From Kalmusia sp. IMI 367209 (Eukaryota; Ascomycota; Dothideomycetes; Pleosporales; Didymosphaeriaceae), in contig JAPEUQ010000009.1 of NCBI GenBank assembly GCA_027946365.1, positions 1,488,001 through 1,552,000 of the forward strand: 64,000 nt of DNA, given 5' to 3'. Shown here piece after piece: positions 45,982-57,536 of this stretch. Position numbers and translations under genes: made by a program. Below the pieces are notes generated by a model. That model did no database searches and was not told the DNA's origin. It was given only the letters and a program-made list of their open reading frames with translations. The first letter of the stretch is position 1, and every line of letters starts with the position of its first letter.

Positions 45982-46690
45982 ACTACCAGCTCAACAAATG
46001 CGCTTTCCACAAGTCATTCTCGCTCTTGGCTTGCGCGTAACGCAACAGAATGTAATCGAGCGTCATGAGGCAGCATCGTTTGCCTAGCTACCGGGTTGCC
46101 ACCATACGCATAAGTTGCGCCTTATCAAGCCCGTTGCCTGGCGGCAGTGATGGTCCGCCGTAGTAAAGAGGCGCGCTACAATGTCCCTCGTTAGGAACTC
46201 GAACTCTTCTCTCCAGGGTGCACAGCCGTCGAACGTGCGGATCTCGTGGTACACAAATGTCGCGAACATAGTTTTGTCGCGCAGCGGGGGAAGACGACGT
46301 ATTGTATAATGGTCTTCGAGGAAATTCTGCGTCCAGTCCAGATCGAGCTTCAGCGAAGAAGCGCGGGTCGATATTGAATTGGTTCCCCATCGAGAATATC
46401 CAAGGCAGCGAGATATCTTCGACGAAGTAGGGGCGGCCTCTACACTTGACTGGTGGAGCAGCCTAGTATGCTTCCAGCTTCAGCGACTGGTAGACATACA
46501 CATCGTTGATGTTATGGTCTGTGCACTCAAGGATCCTGACCCGTGACGTATGTTCAGGCAGAAGAGGGGGCTTCTTCAAGAGCTTAAGACTGGGGTGTTG
46601 GTGGCAGGCATCCAAAACGTTGTTGCAGGTTCAGGAAGTGTCGATCCCTTTCCAGTCAGCCAGACGCGCCACTCTGAAAACGTACCAGCC
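45982..46690 (-). pseudogene. Decayed gene of a fungal family, stops and frameshifts
   Basis: Reading the minus strand gives one protein-like chain in pieces: HTSRVRILECTDHNINDVYV, then LKLEAY followed by an in-frame stop, FVEDISLPWIFSMGNQFNID, a one-base shift near 46347, LDWTQNFLEDHYTIRRLPPL, TMFATFVYHEIRTFDG, FTTADHHCRQATGLIRRNL, a further break, and LMTLDYILLRYAQAKSENDL ending at 45982. A further stop lies upstream, near 46630. The gene therefore cannot make one protein. The text resembles a family of fungal hypothetical proteins I cannot name. It sits in a gene-poor stretch. Confidence 0.6.
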
Positions 46691-48712
46691 GGAGAGATGT
46701 ATTTGACTTGATGCTAGTGCAACATGCTTTGGAGTCGTTCGAGGAGTCACATATGGTGGTGATGGTGAGGCAGTCATCTCATGTGCGGTGGTCGTTGACC
46801 AATTGTCGACTCTGGATTGGACTCCTGAGCAACACCTTGATTCACAGTAGCGGCGTCAAACAACACGTTTACACTTCAAATATCTTCAAATTCATCATTG
46901 TATCTATGCTCTAGTAGTGTATATCTGTGGTCAAATTTATAAGAACAGGAGGTTTTTGAGAAACAGCGAGAGCAGTTTAACAGTGAAATGCATAAAAAGA
47001 CCACTATTCGCATAGAAGATAATATCGTACGGGTGCTACAGCTTTCCCTCAATCAAAGCGAATGCATTTCCCGCACAAATTAAGGCCCAGAAAACGCTCA
47101 AAGACCGCTCTTCACGAAATCCGTGCATCCTGGAGCAACTCACCACACAAGGTATCTCCAAACATATGCCACAGCGCCGCAGCTCAAGCGCAAGACCCGC
47201 GAGCTGCTAGAAGAGTGAGCCAAACCAGCCACACAAGGAGCATTTCACACCCAATCTTCACCACTAATCGGATCACAGCACATCTGTAACCCGAAGAACT
47301 ATCAAAATATCTAAGCAAGTTCTGCCATAGATCCCGCCGCAAACAGTCACGCCGAGTCTACAAGGGAAACTAGTACCCGATCTACAGCGACCAAATAAGA
47401 CAGCAAACGCTCTCCCGCCATGTTGTCAAGCCCACCGTACTGCTCAAGAACGTGCTAGAAAGCGGCTGTGTAGAAGCTGGTGCGGACCGGGGCGACGGCG
47501 TCTTTCGTATGTACTTGTACTTCGCTACTGGAGGCATCTAGGGGTATGAGGAAAGTGTCTGCAGTCGTTGCCTCGAAGTGTTTCGTATGACGTCGTACCT
47601 GCAAGACGCGAAGCTTGAGTAGCCTCCAGTGGGTCCATCTTGCCATGGACGAAATGATTTGCAGAGACTTTTGCAGAGCAATAAATAACATGCAAGTTGG
47701 ATGTCACACGAGTTCGTATACGAGAGTGTCTAATGTCCCCTATGTCTGGAGGCATTGGGAGCATGTGATAGGTCTAGACAACTCCAGGATACATAGTATA
47801 CGCGCGGCTTGCTTTCAGTGCGGTATATCCTGTGACGGTTGTTCTCACATAAGGACTTTCACAAACTACGCACACGCAACTAGAACGACTTGTAAAAGCC
47901 ACGCTGAGTCACTAGACCAGCGACGTCGTCAGTAAACACATCATGATATTTGCACCGAGGTAGCGACGAAGTAACCCAACATGTGTACATGCAACAACTT
48001 TTTCCCACCCCGCATCCGCGATGCAAACCACGCAATGCCTCATGATATACAGGAAAGGAAAATATAATCAAAATAAACAAGCAGTAAATAGCGCACGCGA
48101 ACACAGAGCGCCCGCTAGAGGGGGAAAAAAAATATCTTGACGAGCCCATGACCAAGACAGCAAGTAATAACCATGCAGATAGCGGGCGATGGAAGCTCAA
48201 AGAGAACGCTTGCGCCAAGACGGAGGTGCATCCTAAAGCAGCCATGTGTGGCACCGGAAAGGGGAATCTTGATATGCATGACAGAATGGCGTGCATAATG
48301 AAGCGGAAGCGAAAAAAAAAAGCCACGATGGCGGATCAATTTTGTTGCAGGTTGCTATTTGCGGACGGCGTCGGGTAGGGGGGCAAAGGTGTTTGGTGGT
48401 GGGAAAAAATCCGTGCAGGAGCCGACGACGGTCGAGAGTTCGTCGAAGCGGGCCCGTATTCGGGGATCTCCGGGGTTGCGAGGATAGGCCGTACGCATGG
48501 TCCATCCCCCCAGAATCGTCGATGGATCGCGAGAGACAGAGAGAGAGAGAGAAAACGCCGCCTCCTGCACCCCACTCACTTCCTCGTAACGGCTAAGGCT
48601 GATCGGTGAAGAATAGCCTTCTGTAAGCGAGAAAAAGGCATCAGATGACCTGCTAGAGTAAGAGAGACCGCTCGCATCCCACACTCGCACCCGCTCAGCA
48701 CGCAAAACGCGC
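46691..48712. other. Gene-poor stretch
   Basis: About 2.0 kb with only short motif-free frames. It includes an A-rich tract near 48310 and a (GA)n microsatellite near 48535-48560. No RNA gene is recognised. Confidence 0.45.
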
Positions 48713-49928
48713 CTAGTCGGGCGTGGATACGCCGTTTTCCGCGCCACGCAGGGCGCCCAGGGCGCGCTTCAGCTCGTCTTCAGCGACCATGACGGTCCCT
48801 GCGCGTGCTGTGCTGAGGTAGCTCATCTCGACGGGACTGCCCAGCTGGCCTGTGGTGCCCCCTACAAGGCGACCGGCGACGCCGCAGATGATGCCCGTGC
48901 TCTCCATGGGGAGATCGCGGAGGTCGAGCGTGATGGGTATGAGGAAGTCGTCTTTGGAGCCAAGCAAAATGTCTTGGGCAAAGTTTGGCAAGAGCGTGTG
49001 ATCGAGCAGGAGCGACGCAGGCTCGCTGTCGGTCAGCGTCAAGGAAAGGAACTTGGGGTAGGGGGGCGAGATCAGACACTTGACGAGACCGAGGTGGAGA
49101 GCGTCGTCGGCAGCGCTTGTCATGCTGTTGCGATTTCTGCTTTGGTTCATCCCGTTCGCGCCGTCTCTGCGGCCAGCACATTGCACCAGACGCAAGCACG
49201 AGTCCACAGTGGGAACTATGTTGCAGCGCTTTAAGGTGGCAAAAGTTCGAGTCTGCAACTCCGATACCGTCGCTGGTGGCGGGGTACCCGGGGGACGGAC
49301 TTCGAAGGACGAACGCGAGGAGTGCTTGCGGCTATGGTGGCTCGGATTGACGTAGGTCGAAGTTTGGTCTTCGAATTGGAAACCACGCTCCTCGAGTGCG
49401 TGCACGACTTGGGTCTTGTAGCGTATAGGCACGAGGATGTAGTCGGAGAAGTAAGTTGTGATGAAGAAAATGGAGCTACGAGCGGTCAGGCGGGAAGAAC
49501 ACAGAAGAACGACACGGCTATGTAACTTACATGCCAGCTAGAGCAAGAGGGCTCGTCAACTCCAGCACACGTTGGCCTGCATCGAGGCCCTCGCCATCGA
49601 CTTGCATCACCACGTAGTCTTCCGAGGTGATGGAGACCTGGCTTTTTGACGCGGCATCGAGTAGGTTGAGTGCGGGTACGAAGAGGTCGTCGGCAAGTTT
49701 TCGAGAGCAGACGACGGAGCACTCAATTGGTGTGATGGAGATGTTCACAAAGGGATGTTCGTAGGGCCAGGCCGGGGGTGGCTGCACGGCGCCGTTGCCG
49801 TTGAAGGCTGAGGGACCATTACGGGACTCATCTGGGAGTAGAAGCTGGAGGATGCTTTGGAGGAAGCTTGAGTAAAGATGCAATGGGATATGTAGGAGCG
49901 CTAGCTGTGTGTCCTTGAAGGCGAGCAT
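48713..49928 (-). CDS. CASTOR-like ACT-domain protein
   Basis: Exons 49928-49531 and 49475-48713 give 386 aa. The start at 49928 is the ATG of MLAFKDTQLALLHIPLHLYS, which matches how fungal relatives begin. DYVVMQVDGEGLDAGQRVLE and LALAGISIFFITTYFSDYIL, completed across the intron, form the ACT_7 fold of the animal CASTOR/GATS proteins, and VPIRYKTQVVHALEERGFQF follows. A second half (LVKCLISPPYPKFLSLTLTD, then PITLDLRDLPMESTGIICGV) repeats the ACT arrangement. In animals CASTOR1 binds arginine and controls TORC1; whether fungal members sense an amino acid is inferred. No membrane segment. Confidence 0.78.
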
Positions 49929-52900
49929 GATGTTAGTCGATATCAAGCAGGCAGAAAAGTCTGTGTCGGACGACGGATACAAAAAGATGGCCTACGGAAC
50001 GCCAGGCGCGGGACGACAGCCAACCACAATCAGGCAGGTTACAAGGCACGAACAAGTGCTACGCGTGGTGCATTGGACCGCATGATCAGTGACGAGAGAG
50101 AACCTACTAGAAATTGTATGTGCGCACTCAGCAGAGTCATGGAAGACTCCATTACGTGCAACACAAGATGATAAGAATAGCGGGCCGATGACGACCAGTC
50201 TCGTGGTCGTGGGGAACAGTGCCTGCAGGAGCCCTGGCCGTGGTGCAGCAAATCCGGTCTGACAAGGCTGACGAGGGAGGCTAGAGAAGCCTAAGGGAAC
50301 GCAGGAATAAGCAAGCGTATCTGACTTGGTCGCCGAAAGAAGCAATATGGCTCGGCCAACGTTGTGATAGGTAAGATGCAATACAGCTCAGAATGCGGGG
50401 AAAGATGGAACACAAAAAAAGTGTCTCAGCGGTTGATGTGCTCTGTCCAGCTTTTAGCGGAAGTTTTTTGTTAGATGCTTTTCTGGTTACGGACCTTGTC
50501 CAACGGGCCAGCGATAGGTACTCTTTTTGAAGTTCATCCCCAGATAATGATACGAAGCGGGTTTTTTTCTTTCGCAGAAGAAGGTGTAACGTCAGTCTGG
50601 AATGGCGGGCGCCGTCCGAGTTAGCTTTTGAATGGGGCTGGAACAGCCTAGTGGCAATCTGGGGCGTGGAACAGAGTGTCACGACGATAGGTCGACGAAG
50701 TTTCGGCCGCAGGAGCCGCCGTAAACAAAGACTTGGGGCTGGTTCAGACGGCTACGGCTGTACTCTGGAGGGGAGGGTTGCAGTGCGCAGACGCAGGTCG
50801 GGTTGCCGCAATTGGCCAGCCACTTGGGTGCTCGCGTACGCAGCCGCAACAGACCCTGAGCGCGTTTTCCCGTGCCGCTGAGGGCGTGGGGTGGGCAATG
50901 AATCGTCGCGGAAAAGAGCGGGCGAGCTGCCGGGTAGGTGAAGGTTAGCTGCGCATACAGCGGATGCTGACGACAACCAAGAGGGATAGAAACGGCGAAG
51001 GCTTCGGAAGTGTTTCCCAGTCTTCGGTCAAGGGGGGAAAAAGCAGGTGCTGGACGAAGGGAAGAAGGGCTGAGGATATGGGAACTCTAGCGGTTTATTA
51101 AGAAGAGGTCCAGCTTGCTAGAGCGGAGCTAGAAATGGTGAAGACGCTCCGGCAACGGTTGACTCAGAAAGGCACGGCCGAAAATTTTCCTTTGGACAGC
51201 GTGCCGTCATGCTGGAAAACGCCATGCGATGCGGACGACAGTGGAGTGGGTCCCGAGAAGCGGAGAGTCATCCAGCAGACCAAGACGCACGATATGCGCC
51301 CGAGGGTCTTTGTATTTTGGTCCCGTGCATGCGTCCTTCACAACGCTCCGCCGGCTGCTGCACCGGCGCCCGTGCGCTGGCTCGACGGTGACCTCACTGC
51401 CGCTATTCTCAGCGTGTACCTGGAGGTACCTGAAAAGCAAGCACAGCTCGGCCTCACACGGCCCAGACGAGGCCCTTGTCCATGCCTACGTCGGATATCG
51501 TAGGGCTGATATCTCTCTTTCGCAGATAGCGCGGCTGGATCCTCTATCCCATCCCACGAGTCGCGCCCGTGACGACACTCATGATTACGGCCAACCGACG
51601 CTGCCGCTGGCTCCAGCAATAAACACACCATGGCCGCTGCTGCATCACACGTCTCCCGAAGGAAGGGCGAGGTTTGACTGACGTTGCAGGGCTCCGTGGG
51701 TGCATGAGGACACAGCCTGTACCATGTTGCTCCGTTCTCGACCCGCTCCGGTGCGCGACTAACCGCCGGCCCACCAGCTTGCTTGCTTTGGTTGCCAGCC
51801 AGAGGAGAGTGGGCAACGACCAGGCTCGCCAGAATGCCTCTCCAGGGCGCGACGTCGACGTAGACGACTGCCAACGAAGGGGGGGAACAGGCGCAGTGGT
51901 TGGCTTACCCCGCATCACCACCCACGCGCCGTCTCGTATCCCCCGTGCGCCCAGGACAAGCACCCTCAGTGGTCAGAAGACAATGACGTACGGCGGCTTC
52001 CCCAGATCGGCACGGTTGCCCGCAGCACAGGAACCACAGGAACCACAGGAACCACAGGAACCCACAGGAACCCACAGGAACCCACAGGCGCCGCAGGCAC
52101 CACAAGAAACAAGCACATCCATACAACCGCCGACCTGCATCATGCGTCCACGGAGGGGGCTCTCGCGCCGGCGCAGCAAATGACGGCGGTGGCATCCGAC
52201 CCCTCCCAGTCTGGCCAGGGCAAGCCTCCTATCCCCCCTACCCCCCCACGCACTTTAGCCCTCGACGTCGAGCAATCAATTAAAGCTTGCGCGCTATGCA
52301 TGCTCTGCAGCGCAGCCAGGTGGGGGGGGTACGAATCAGCCATGCCAGCAACACGACCACATTGCAGCGCTTCGCTCGCCAGCTCATCAACGCGTCTCCT
52401 CCCCTCGTCACGACGCCATCGAATGCCATGGGGCCTTGGGGATACAGCCCGCATGGACACACGCTGGCGACCTCCGACACTCGTCTTCCATTTCTCCCAA
52501 TCCCAAGGCCTGTCTTTCAGACGACTAGCTGGAGCACCGCTATGCCTCCGCCGTGCTGCATCTGCGGATAGTACGCCCGACCGATCAGCTTCATCGTTTC
52601 ACGACATCTGCAGACGGTGCTCCGGCGTTTTCGTTTGTGGTTTCTGTCTGTCATAGTAATCCTCCCGCTGGTACGCGTACTCTCTTTCTTTCAGCTAGAG
52701 GTCGCACCAGCGATTGAGACGGAACGACATCACGAGCATGATGCGGGTGGAATGGATGCAACAGTGGATTGTGCGTGGAGTAAGCGAGGGTGCTGCTGTG
52801 TGGAGCGAAAAGGCACGGCGAGCTCAGTGACGTGTGAACGTGTTTCGAAATCGCCATGAACCGTGAAGCACAACCGCAGTCATACGTCCGTGAAACATCC

Positions 52901-53156
52901 ATCAACATTCCTCTCGAGCTACGGTAGCCAGAAACATCCACCACAATCCCAACGTTCCGCGCACTGACGATAGAACTTTTCACACAATGCCTGCCTCCTG
53001 GAGAACTCCATCAAACGCCGGTCGTGGTATCCCTATGAAACATTTTCTCGAACCGCTCGTGTAAAACCACCCGCCTCAAAATAAGGCGTGTTTATTTCCT
53101 GGCAGCAATCTTGTCCTCTGCACACAATTAGCCCCAAGATGCTCACTTTTGCTTCT
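49929..53156. other. 3.2-kb GC-rich gene-poor stretch
   Basis: Many overlapping open frames up to 178 codons occur on both strands, as expected from high GC, but none has a family motif or convincing exon chain. It contains the 9/10-bp minisatellite at 52026-52088 and C-rich tracts near 52230-52250. It may be a long promoter or leader of the CASTOR-like gene, or hold a non-coding RNA; the sequence does not decide. Confidence 0.4.
52026..52088. repeat. 9/10-bp minisatellite, CACAGGAAC
   Basis: Four tandem CACAGGAAC units are followed by three 10-bp units with one more C (the last partial), then degenerate GCAGGC copies. The change from 9 to 10 bp shifts reading frame, so the array is unlikely to be coding. 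Confidence 0.85.
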
Positions 53157-53533
53157 TCAGCGTAACGTACTCGCAGCGCCACCCGCCTGGAAGGGCAGCA
53201 GGTTGTGCCTCTTCTTGATGGTAACGCGGTGCCTAGTGTCTCCTGTCAGCCTAACCATCCATTCCGTAAACATTATTCTTCGAGCAATCCGACGCGTGCT
53301 ACGAGCGACAGCAGCTATGGCGTGCAGACGAAAGACGAGGGTGCGCACCGAGAATAAGTATCATCTGTTCCCTTGTCAGTTACGGTTCGCTTCAACGCAT
53401 ATCTCGATCAGGCGATTTGCGTACCTGGACTGAAACGAGCCGGATGCGCCGAGTTCGTGATGCGCCCGTCGACGACCTTTTTGAGCGTGTAGACGCGCTT
53501 GCCCTCGGCGTCGAGCGTGTACATGAGATGCAT
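53157..53533 (-). CDS. NOP10: H/ACA snoRNP subunit Nop10
   Basis: Three exons on the minus strand: 53533-53425, a 16-nt micro-exon 53364-53349, and 53232-53157, giving 66 aa. [20 protein letters not shown] and [10 protein letters not shown] followed by [14 protein letters not shown] are the invariant Nop10 sequence; the micro-exon supplies DDTYS and is needed for it. Yeast Nop10 is 58 aa, and here the extra residues form a C-terminal tail ([14 protein letters not shown]). Nop10 is a core part of the pseudouridylation complex with Cbf5, Gar1 and Nhp2 in the nucleolus. The ACTGGCAAAGCAG just before the ATG looks like an intron end in the 5' leader. Confidence 0.93.
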
Positions 53534-53873
53534 CCTGCTTTGCCAGTCAGCAACCTGCGCTTCCCCAGCGTTTCCTTCTCCAATCTCTTGAGAGCAAGAA
53601 AATAGCAATGCAAGCGCTTACTTGGCGTAGTGGGGAGCGAGTGGCTGCGCTGCGTAAGTCGAGGGAGCGTCTTCGTCGATTCTTCGTGTGCAAGCTTGCA
53701 ACTTTCGCTCGGCGGTCCGCAAAATTCCAACCGGGATGCGAAATCTTGGCGTCACGTGCCGGCGTAAGCTCCACGACAGCATCAACGGCCCGCATAGAGT
53801 TGAGAGAACCCGCTTCACGTTTCCGCTGCGTCTGGATTTCCTACCACGCACACACCACGCACACACACACACT
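53534..53873. promoter_or_regulatory. Divergent promoter, NOP10 / LCL2
   Basis: 340 bp between two divergent starts, with a (CA)n run at about 53846-53871 just before the LCL2 ATG. It probably also holds NOP10's leader exon. Confidence 0.45.
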
Positions 53874-54368
53874 ATGGAGCTACGAGCGATGCTTTGGCTT
53901 GTAGCGACTCTGCTAATAGCAAATGTGAATGCGCAATTCGGCTTCTTCGACCAAATGTTCGGCGGCCAGCAGCAACAGCAGCAGCACCATCAGCAGCAGC
54001 AGAATGTGCGCTCCGACGCAGCATGGTACCAGTCACAATACGAGAACGGTACGTCCTCGATTTGCCGTTCCTTTCCTCCCCCACCATTCCTCCCACCAAC
54101 CTATCCGATACTTCTCCCCCCCACCCAAGCTTCTCCTCTATGAAAGGGTATATGCTGACTTCACGACCGCACAGCACACTGCGACAAATACCTCTGCCCC
54201 GGGACTCTCTCCTGCGTACACTTCCCGCACCACTGCCCCTGCGCCTGGAGTAGCACCGAGGACAAGGTCGAGCTGGGCGACGGCATTGCAATCTGCGCGA
54301 GCAAAGGCGGGTACCAGGACGGGGAGACGATAAAGAAGATTGAGCTGGCGAGGAAGGGGCTGCTGTGA
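53874..54368 (+). CDS. LCL2: Long chronological lifespan protein 2, secreted
   Basis: Exons 53874-54048 and 54175-54368 give 122 aa. [20 protein letters not shown] is a signal peptide; the mature chain begins [12 protein letters not shown] and then has a Gln/His run ([12 protein letters not shown]). The second exon carries the Cys-rich core [23 protein letters not shown] and [18 protein letters not shown] that define fungal Lcl2. The yeast protein affects lifespan and is linked to ER quality control; its biochemical role is unknown. Length fits the family. Confidence 0.92.
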
Positions 54369-54800
54369 AGTGGGAATTTTGCTGTAGTGGGTGGCGTGCT
54401 TTGGCGTTGAATTGGTCGGACACGTTTGCCGACTGGGTGTCATCATCGGTGAGAGGGATGGATTGGGACATGCTGCGGGAGGGGATCATGAACATGTTAT
54501 GGATATATGGCAACAGTGGCATTGTTTGGCTGGGTAGGGAAGCCATTATCAATGAAACGGATGAAGGTCCCGGCATCGTGGAGCTGGGACATGCACGAGG
54601 GAGGCGATGGGTGCTATCATGATGTGGATGCGTGTTTGTAGACGGTGTCTACAACGCTCAAAGATTTCATTACGTCGTCAGAATCATGCATACGCACACC
54701 TAGCCGCAACCTAGCCGAGTAGATCTTCCTATCCAATCCAACTCCAGCCGACCCAATATCAGCGAACGCAGCGCCTGCTCAATCAACCCACAAGCATCGT
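54369..54800. other. Intergenic, no supported gene
   Basis: About 430 bp between the convergent LCL2 and coiled-coil genes. No structure noticed. Confidence 0.45.
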
Positions 54801-57536
54801 TCACCTTCTCTGCACGTACTTGTACCGGTATCCCTGCTTCTCCCCCTCCTTCGCAACACCGACCTCCTGCCGGCCCCATTCCCGCATCAACACCTTGCCC
54901 ATGAGCTCCCGTTCCCCTTGCATCTTCTCCGCCCACTGGCCATCCCTCTTGTTGACCGCTGTCTTGGTGCGTTCTTTCAGAGTCTTGCTCAGCATAGTCG
55001 CGAGTCGCTCATCCATGGCTTTGTTAATCGCTTGGAAGTCCTGCTCGCGAATTGCCGCGTCCGTCTTCAGCGATTCGTTTTCTCGGCGGAGACTGTCAAG
55101 TTGGCATTGCAGATCGGTGATGGTTTCGTGCTGTGAAGTCGCCTCGAGCGTTTTGAGACGCGTGGTTTCTTTGCGAAGGGTCGATGTTTCTGATTTGAGG
55201 GTCTTCAGACTGGAGGCTTGTTTCCGGACGAGGAGGCGCAGGTTCTCGATCTCGACATCTTTGGAATCAGTGTGGGTAGAAGACAACACAGAATTCTCGT
55301 CTTCTGAGGATTCCTCATCTGTAGCCTTCTGGGCGACCTCAGCGCGAAGTCGCTCCAGTTCATGGGTTGTCTTTTTGAGTTCTTTAGTAGCTCTTCTCCT
55401 TTCTACGCGTTCCTGGTCGAGCAATGAGCCCGCTTTTCGGATTGCATCTTCCGCTTTGTCGCGAACAGCCTCCATCTGAGTCTCGTGATCTTGTTTTAAC
55501 TGATCGTGCTCGGTCTGTAGCTCCTTCAGCCGCTCCTTCAGCCCATTTTCCAGTTCTGCCTTCAAATCTCTAAGCTTGCTAAGCTTCATTTCTACATCCG
55601 CAACGCGGCGATCTGCCTCAGCACGGGCGTCCTGAAGACGCTCGTTTGCATCCTCCAGCAAACCCTCAAACTGCTCGGCATCCGTGCGGGCTTTCGCACT
55701 TCCTCGGTGTGCTTCACCAATTTGCTGGCGAAGTGATGAGACGAGTGCTTCCAGACTTTCGATGCGCCCTTGCGCAGCATGTAGGCTCTGCTCAAGTTTC
55801 TCTTGTACTTCAAATTGTTTCAAGGCCTCCTGGTCCTTTGTTCTATTGTCGTTGCGCGCCGAGTCGAGCTGAGCCTTTAGCATTTGTAATCGCGACTCTA
55901 ATTGAGTGTACTGAGTATGAGTCTGCTCATTTGCAATCTCCTTATTTCGAACATCCTCGAGCTCTACCCGCAAAGAGCAAAGTTGCGATTCTAACACTTG
56001 CTTATCCTGGAGTTCGCGGTCCTTTTTGGTCAAGTTTTCTTGGGCGGAAGCAGCTTGTGACTGAAGCGAGACGATCTGGGCCTGTAGATCTGAGATACGC
56101 TCATTCTGCGATTGATTGGTTGTCTCAGTAGTTGCATGAAGTACATGGCTCGCAAGATTTTCCTCACGAGCAGATTGCAGCTCTGCGTTGACCCTCTTGA
56201 GGTCAGCTTGGAAAGTGTCTGCACGCATCTGTACAGCAGCTAACCTCCGCTCCCAATCGAGCCCTTGCACAGGAAAGCTGTGTTCTGCTGGTTGTTTTTC
56301 GGTGTTTTCGGCATTTCTCATGTCTTGAAGTCCCTGTTCGTGCAATTCCCGAAGCTGGCTCAATTCGCCCTGTACGCGTTCGAGAAGCTCACCTCTAGCA
56401 GCCATCTCTTCATTCACGGCGCGCTTGGCTTCCTCCAATGCTCGCAATTGTCGCTCAAACTCCTCTCTTTGGCTCTGAAGCTTGGCCAGATTCTGCAGCT
56501 GTAATTCTTCCCCGAACTCTTGCATTTTCGTGTTGTATTCTTCGTACTGCGCTTTCAGTTGGCTATCGACCGATGCCCGAGACGCTTCCAAATTCAATCG
56601 CTGCCGGTCGTTGTCCTCTTGCAGTTTCCCAATCCGCTCCTTCTGCTTATAGGATTCCGACCGCGCAGTGTCAAGATCCGACCGCGTGTACGACAGTAGG
56701 GTTTCGAGTTGGATTATTCGTGTTTTGGAGGCATTTGCTTCCTCCTGTAGACGAGACTGCAACCCTGCAATTTGCTGTCGCAGCGATTCTCGTTCAACTT
56801 CAGCGATGCGTTCCGGAGGGTGGTGAATGACCGTCTCTTGTGTCGGCTTCCGTGGAGTATCGTAGTCCTCTACCGTAGGTTGCAGTGAACGTGCTCTTGC
56901 AGGCGATGGGCTGGGAACCTGAAGCATGTTCGGCTTGGGAATACGGAGCGGTGTCGATGTAAGGACGTCTCCTCCGAGTTCTGTATCCGGCAAAGCGCTA
57001 AGATAGCTCCTGACCTTCTCCTCATTTTCCATGGATGCTTCTGAGAGTGCCTTACTACTGGCGCGGCTTTTGGCGGTGCCATTAACGCGCGTTGTGGTCG
57101 AGGCTGGATTCACATCTGCTTCCACCTCACTCTCACTTTCTTGCGAAGTCCCTTCCACCGCGACCCTATCACCTGCGGCAACTATTTCCTGTAGATCGTC
57201 TGTCTCGCATCTTGCATCACCGCGAACCTCAATGATCTTTGTATTTGCCTCTTTCCGCGACCGTATGTGCTGGGCCAGCGGAAGGTCGGCCGTCATCCAA
57301 TAAGTCATATTCATTGTGAAGTCATCCGGACCCTCGATATCGCTAGTCTCGACCACATCCACCTTCGGCTGGTGCTTTTCGTCCATTTCAGTGGACTCAA
57401 AGGTCGAATTGAGGCCTAGGGCGTCCAGGTCCATCTCGTACTGCGAGCCGCCTTCGGAGGTGTCGCGTCGAGGGCTGCGCTGCGGGGAACGCCATCGCGT
57501 AGGACTCGCTGTGTATGAAGAATGCGTGCGCGCCAT
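54801..57536 (-). CDS. Large coiled-coil protein, possibly spindle-pole/cytoskeletal
   Basis: A single-exon protein of 911 aa from the ATG at 57536; an upstream extension of the frame has no ATG of better context. The N-terminus MARTHSSYTASPTRWRSPQ is Ser/Arg/Pro-rich, then comes an acidic region with YEMDLDALGLNSTFESTEM and MTYWMTADLPLAQ. From about residue 235 to 860 the chain is almost continuous coiled coil with heptad-rich Glu/Leu/Gln/Arg, and the tail contains ERELMGKVLMREWGRQEVG. The architecture suits a spindle-pole-body or septal scaffold protein, and the end block feels conserved, but I cannot name the family. SMC-type ATP motifs are absent. Confidence 0.85.
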   Translation of the reverse strand: MARTHSSYTASPTRWRSPQRSPRRDTSEGGSQYEMDLDALGLNSTFESTEMDEKHQPKVDVVETSDIEGPDDFTMNMTYWMTADLPLAQHIRSRKEANTKIIEVRGDARCETDDLQEIVAAGDRVAVEGTSQESESEVEADVNPASTTTRVNGTAKSRASSKALSEASMENEEKVRSYLSALPDTELGGDVLTSTPLRIPKPNMLQVPSPSPARARSLQPTVEDYDTPRKPTQETVIHHPPERIAEVERESLRQQIAGLQSRLQEEANASKTRIIQLETLLSYTRSDLDTARSESYKQKERIGKLQEDNDRQRLNLEASRASVDSQLKAQYEEYNTKMQEFGEELQLQNLAKLQSQREEFERQLRALEEAKRAVNEEMAARGELLERVQGELSQLRELHEQGLQDMRNAENTEKQPAEHSFPVQGLDWERRLAAVQMRADTFQADLKRVNAELQSAREENLASHVLHATTETTNQSQNERISDLQAQIVSLQSQAASAQENLTKKDRELQDKQVLESQLCSLRVELEDVRNKEIANEQTHTQYTQLESRLQMLKAQLDSARNDNRTKDQEALKQFEVQEKLEQSLHAAQGRIESLEALVSSLRQQIGEAHRGSAKARTDAEQFEGLLEDANERLQDARAEADRRVADVEMKLSKLRDLKAELENGLKERLKELQTEHDQLKQDHETQMEAVRDKAEDAIRKAGSLLDQERVERRRATKELKKTTHELERLRAEVAQKATDEESSEDENSVLSSTHTDSKDVEIENLRLLVRKQASSLKTLKSETSTLRKETTRLKTLEATSQHETITDLQCQLDSLRRENESLKTDAAIREQDFQAINKAMDERLATMLSKTLKERTKTAVNKRDGQWAEKMQGERELMGKVLMREWGRQEVGVAKEGEKQGYRYKYVQRR

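Noticed and set aside
47880..48326. 148-codon minus-strand hydrophobic frame
   Set aside because: Aromatic and Cys-rich translation of an AT-rich region with poly-A tracts; no motif or start context supports it.
51338..51874. 178-codon minus-strand frame in the GC-rich stretch
   Set aside because: Overlaps other long frames on both strands, has no motif, and such frames are expected by chance at this GC content.
52026..52090. Possible CRISPR-like or coding Gln-Glu-Pro repeat
   Set aside because: No spacers, units of 9 then 10 bp that change frame, and a eukaryotic context: it is a simple minisatellite.
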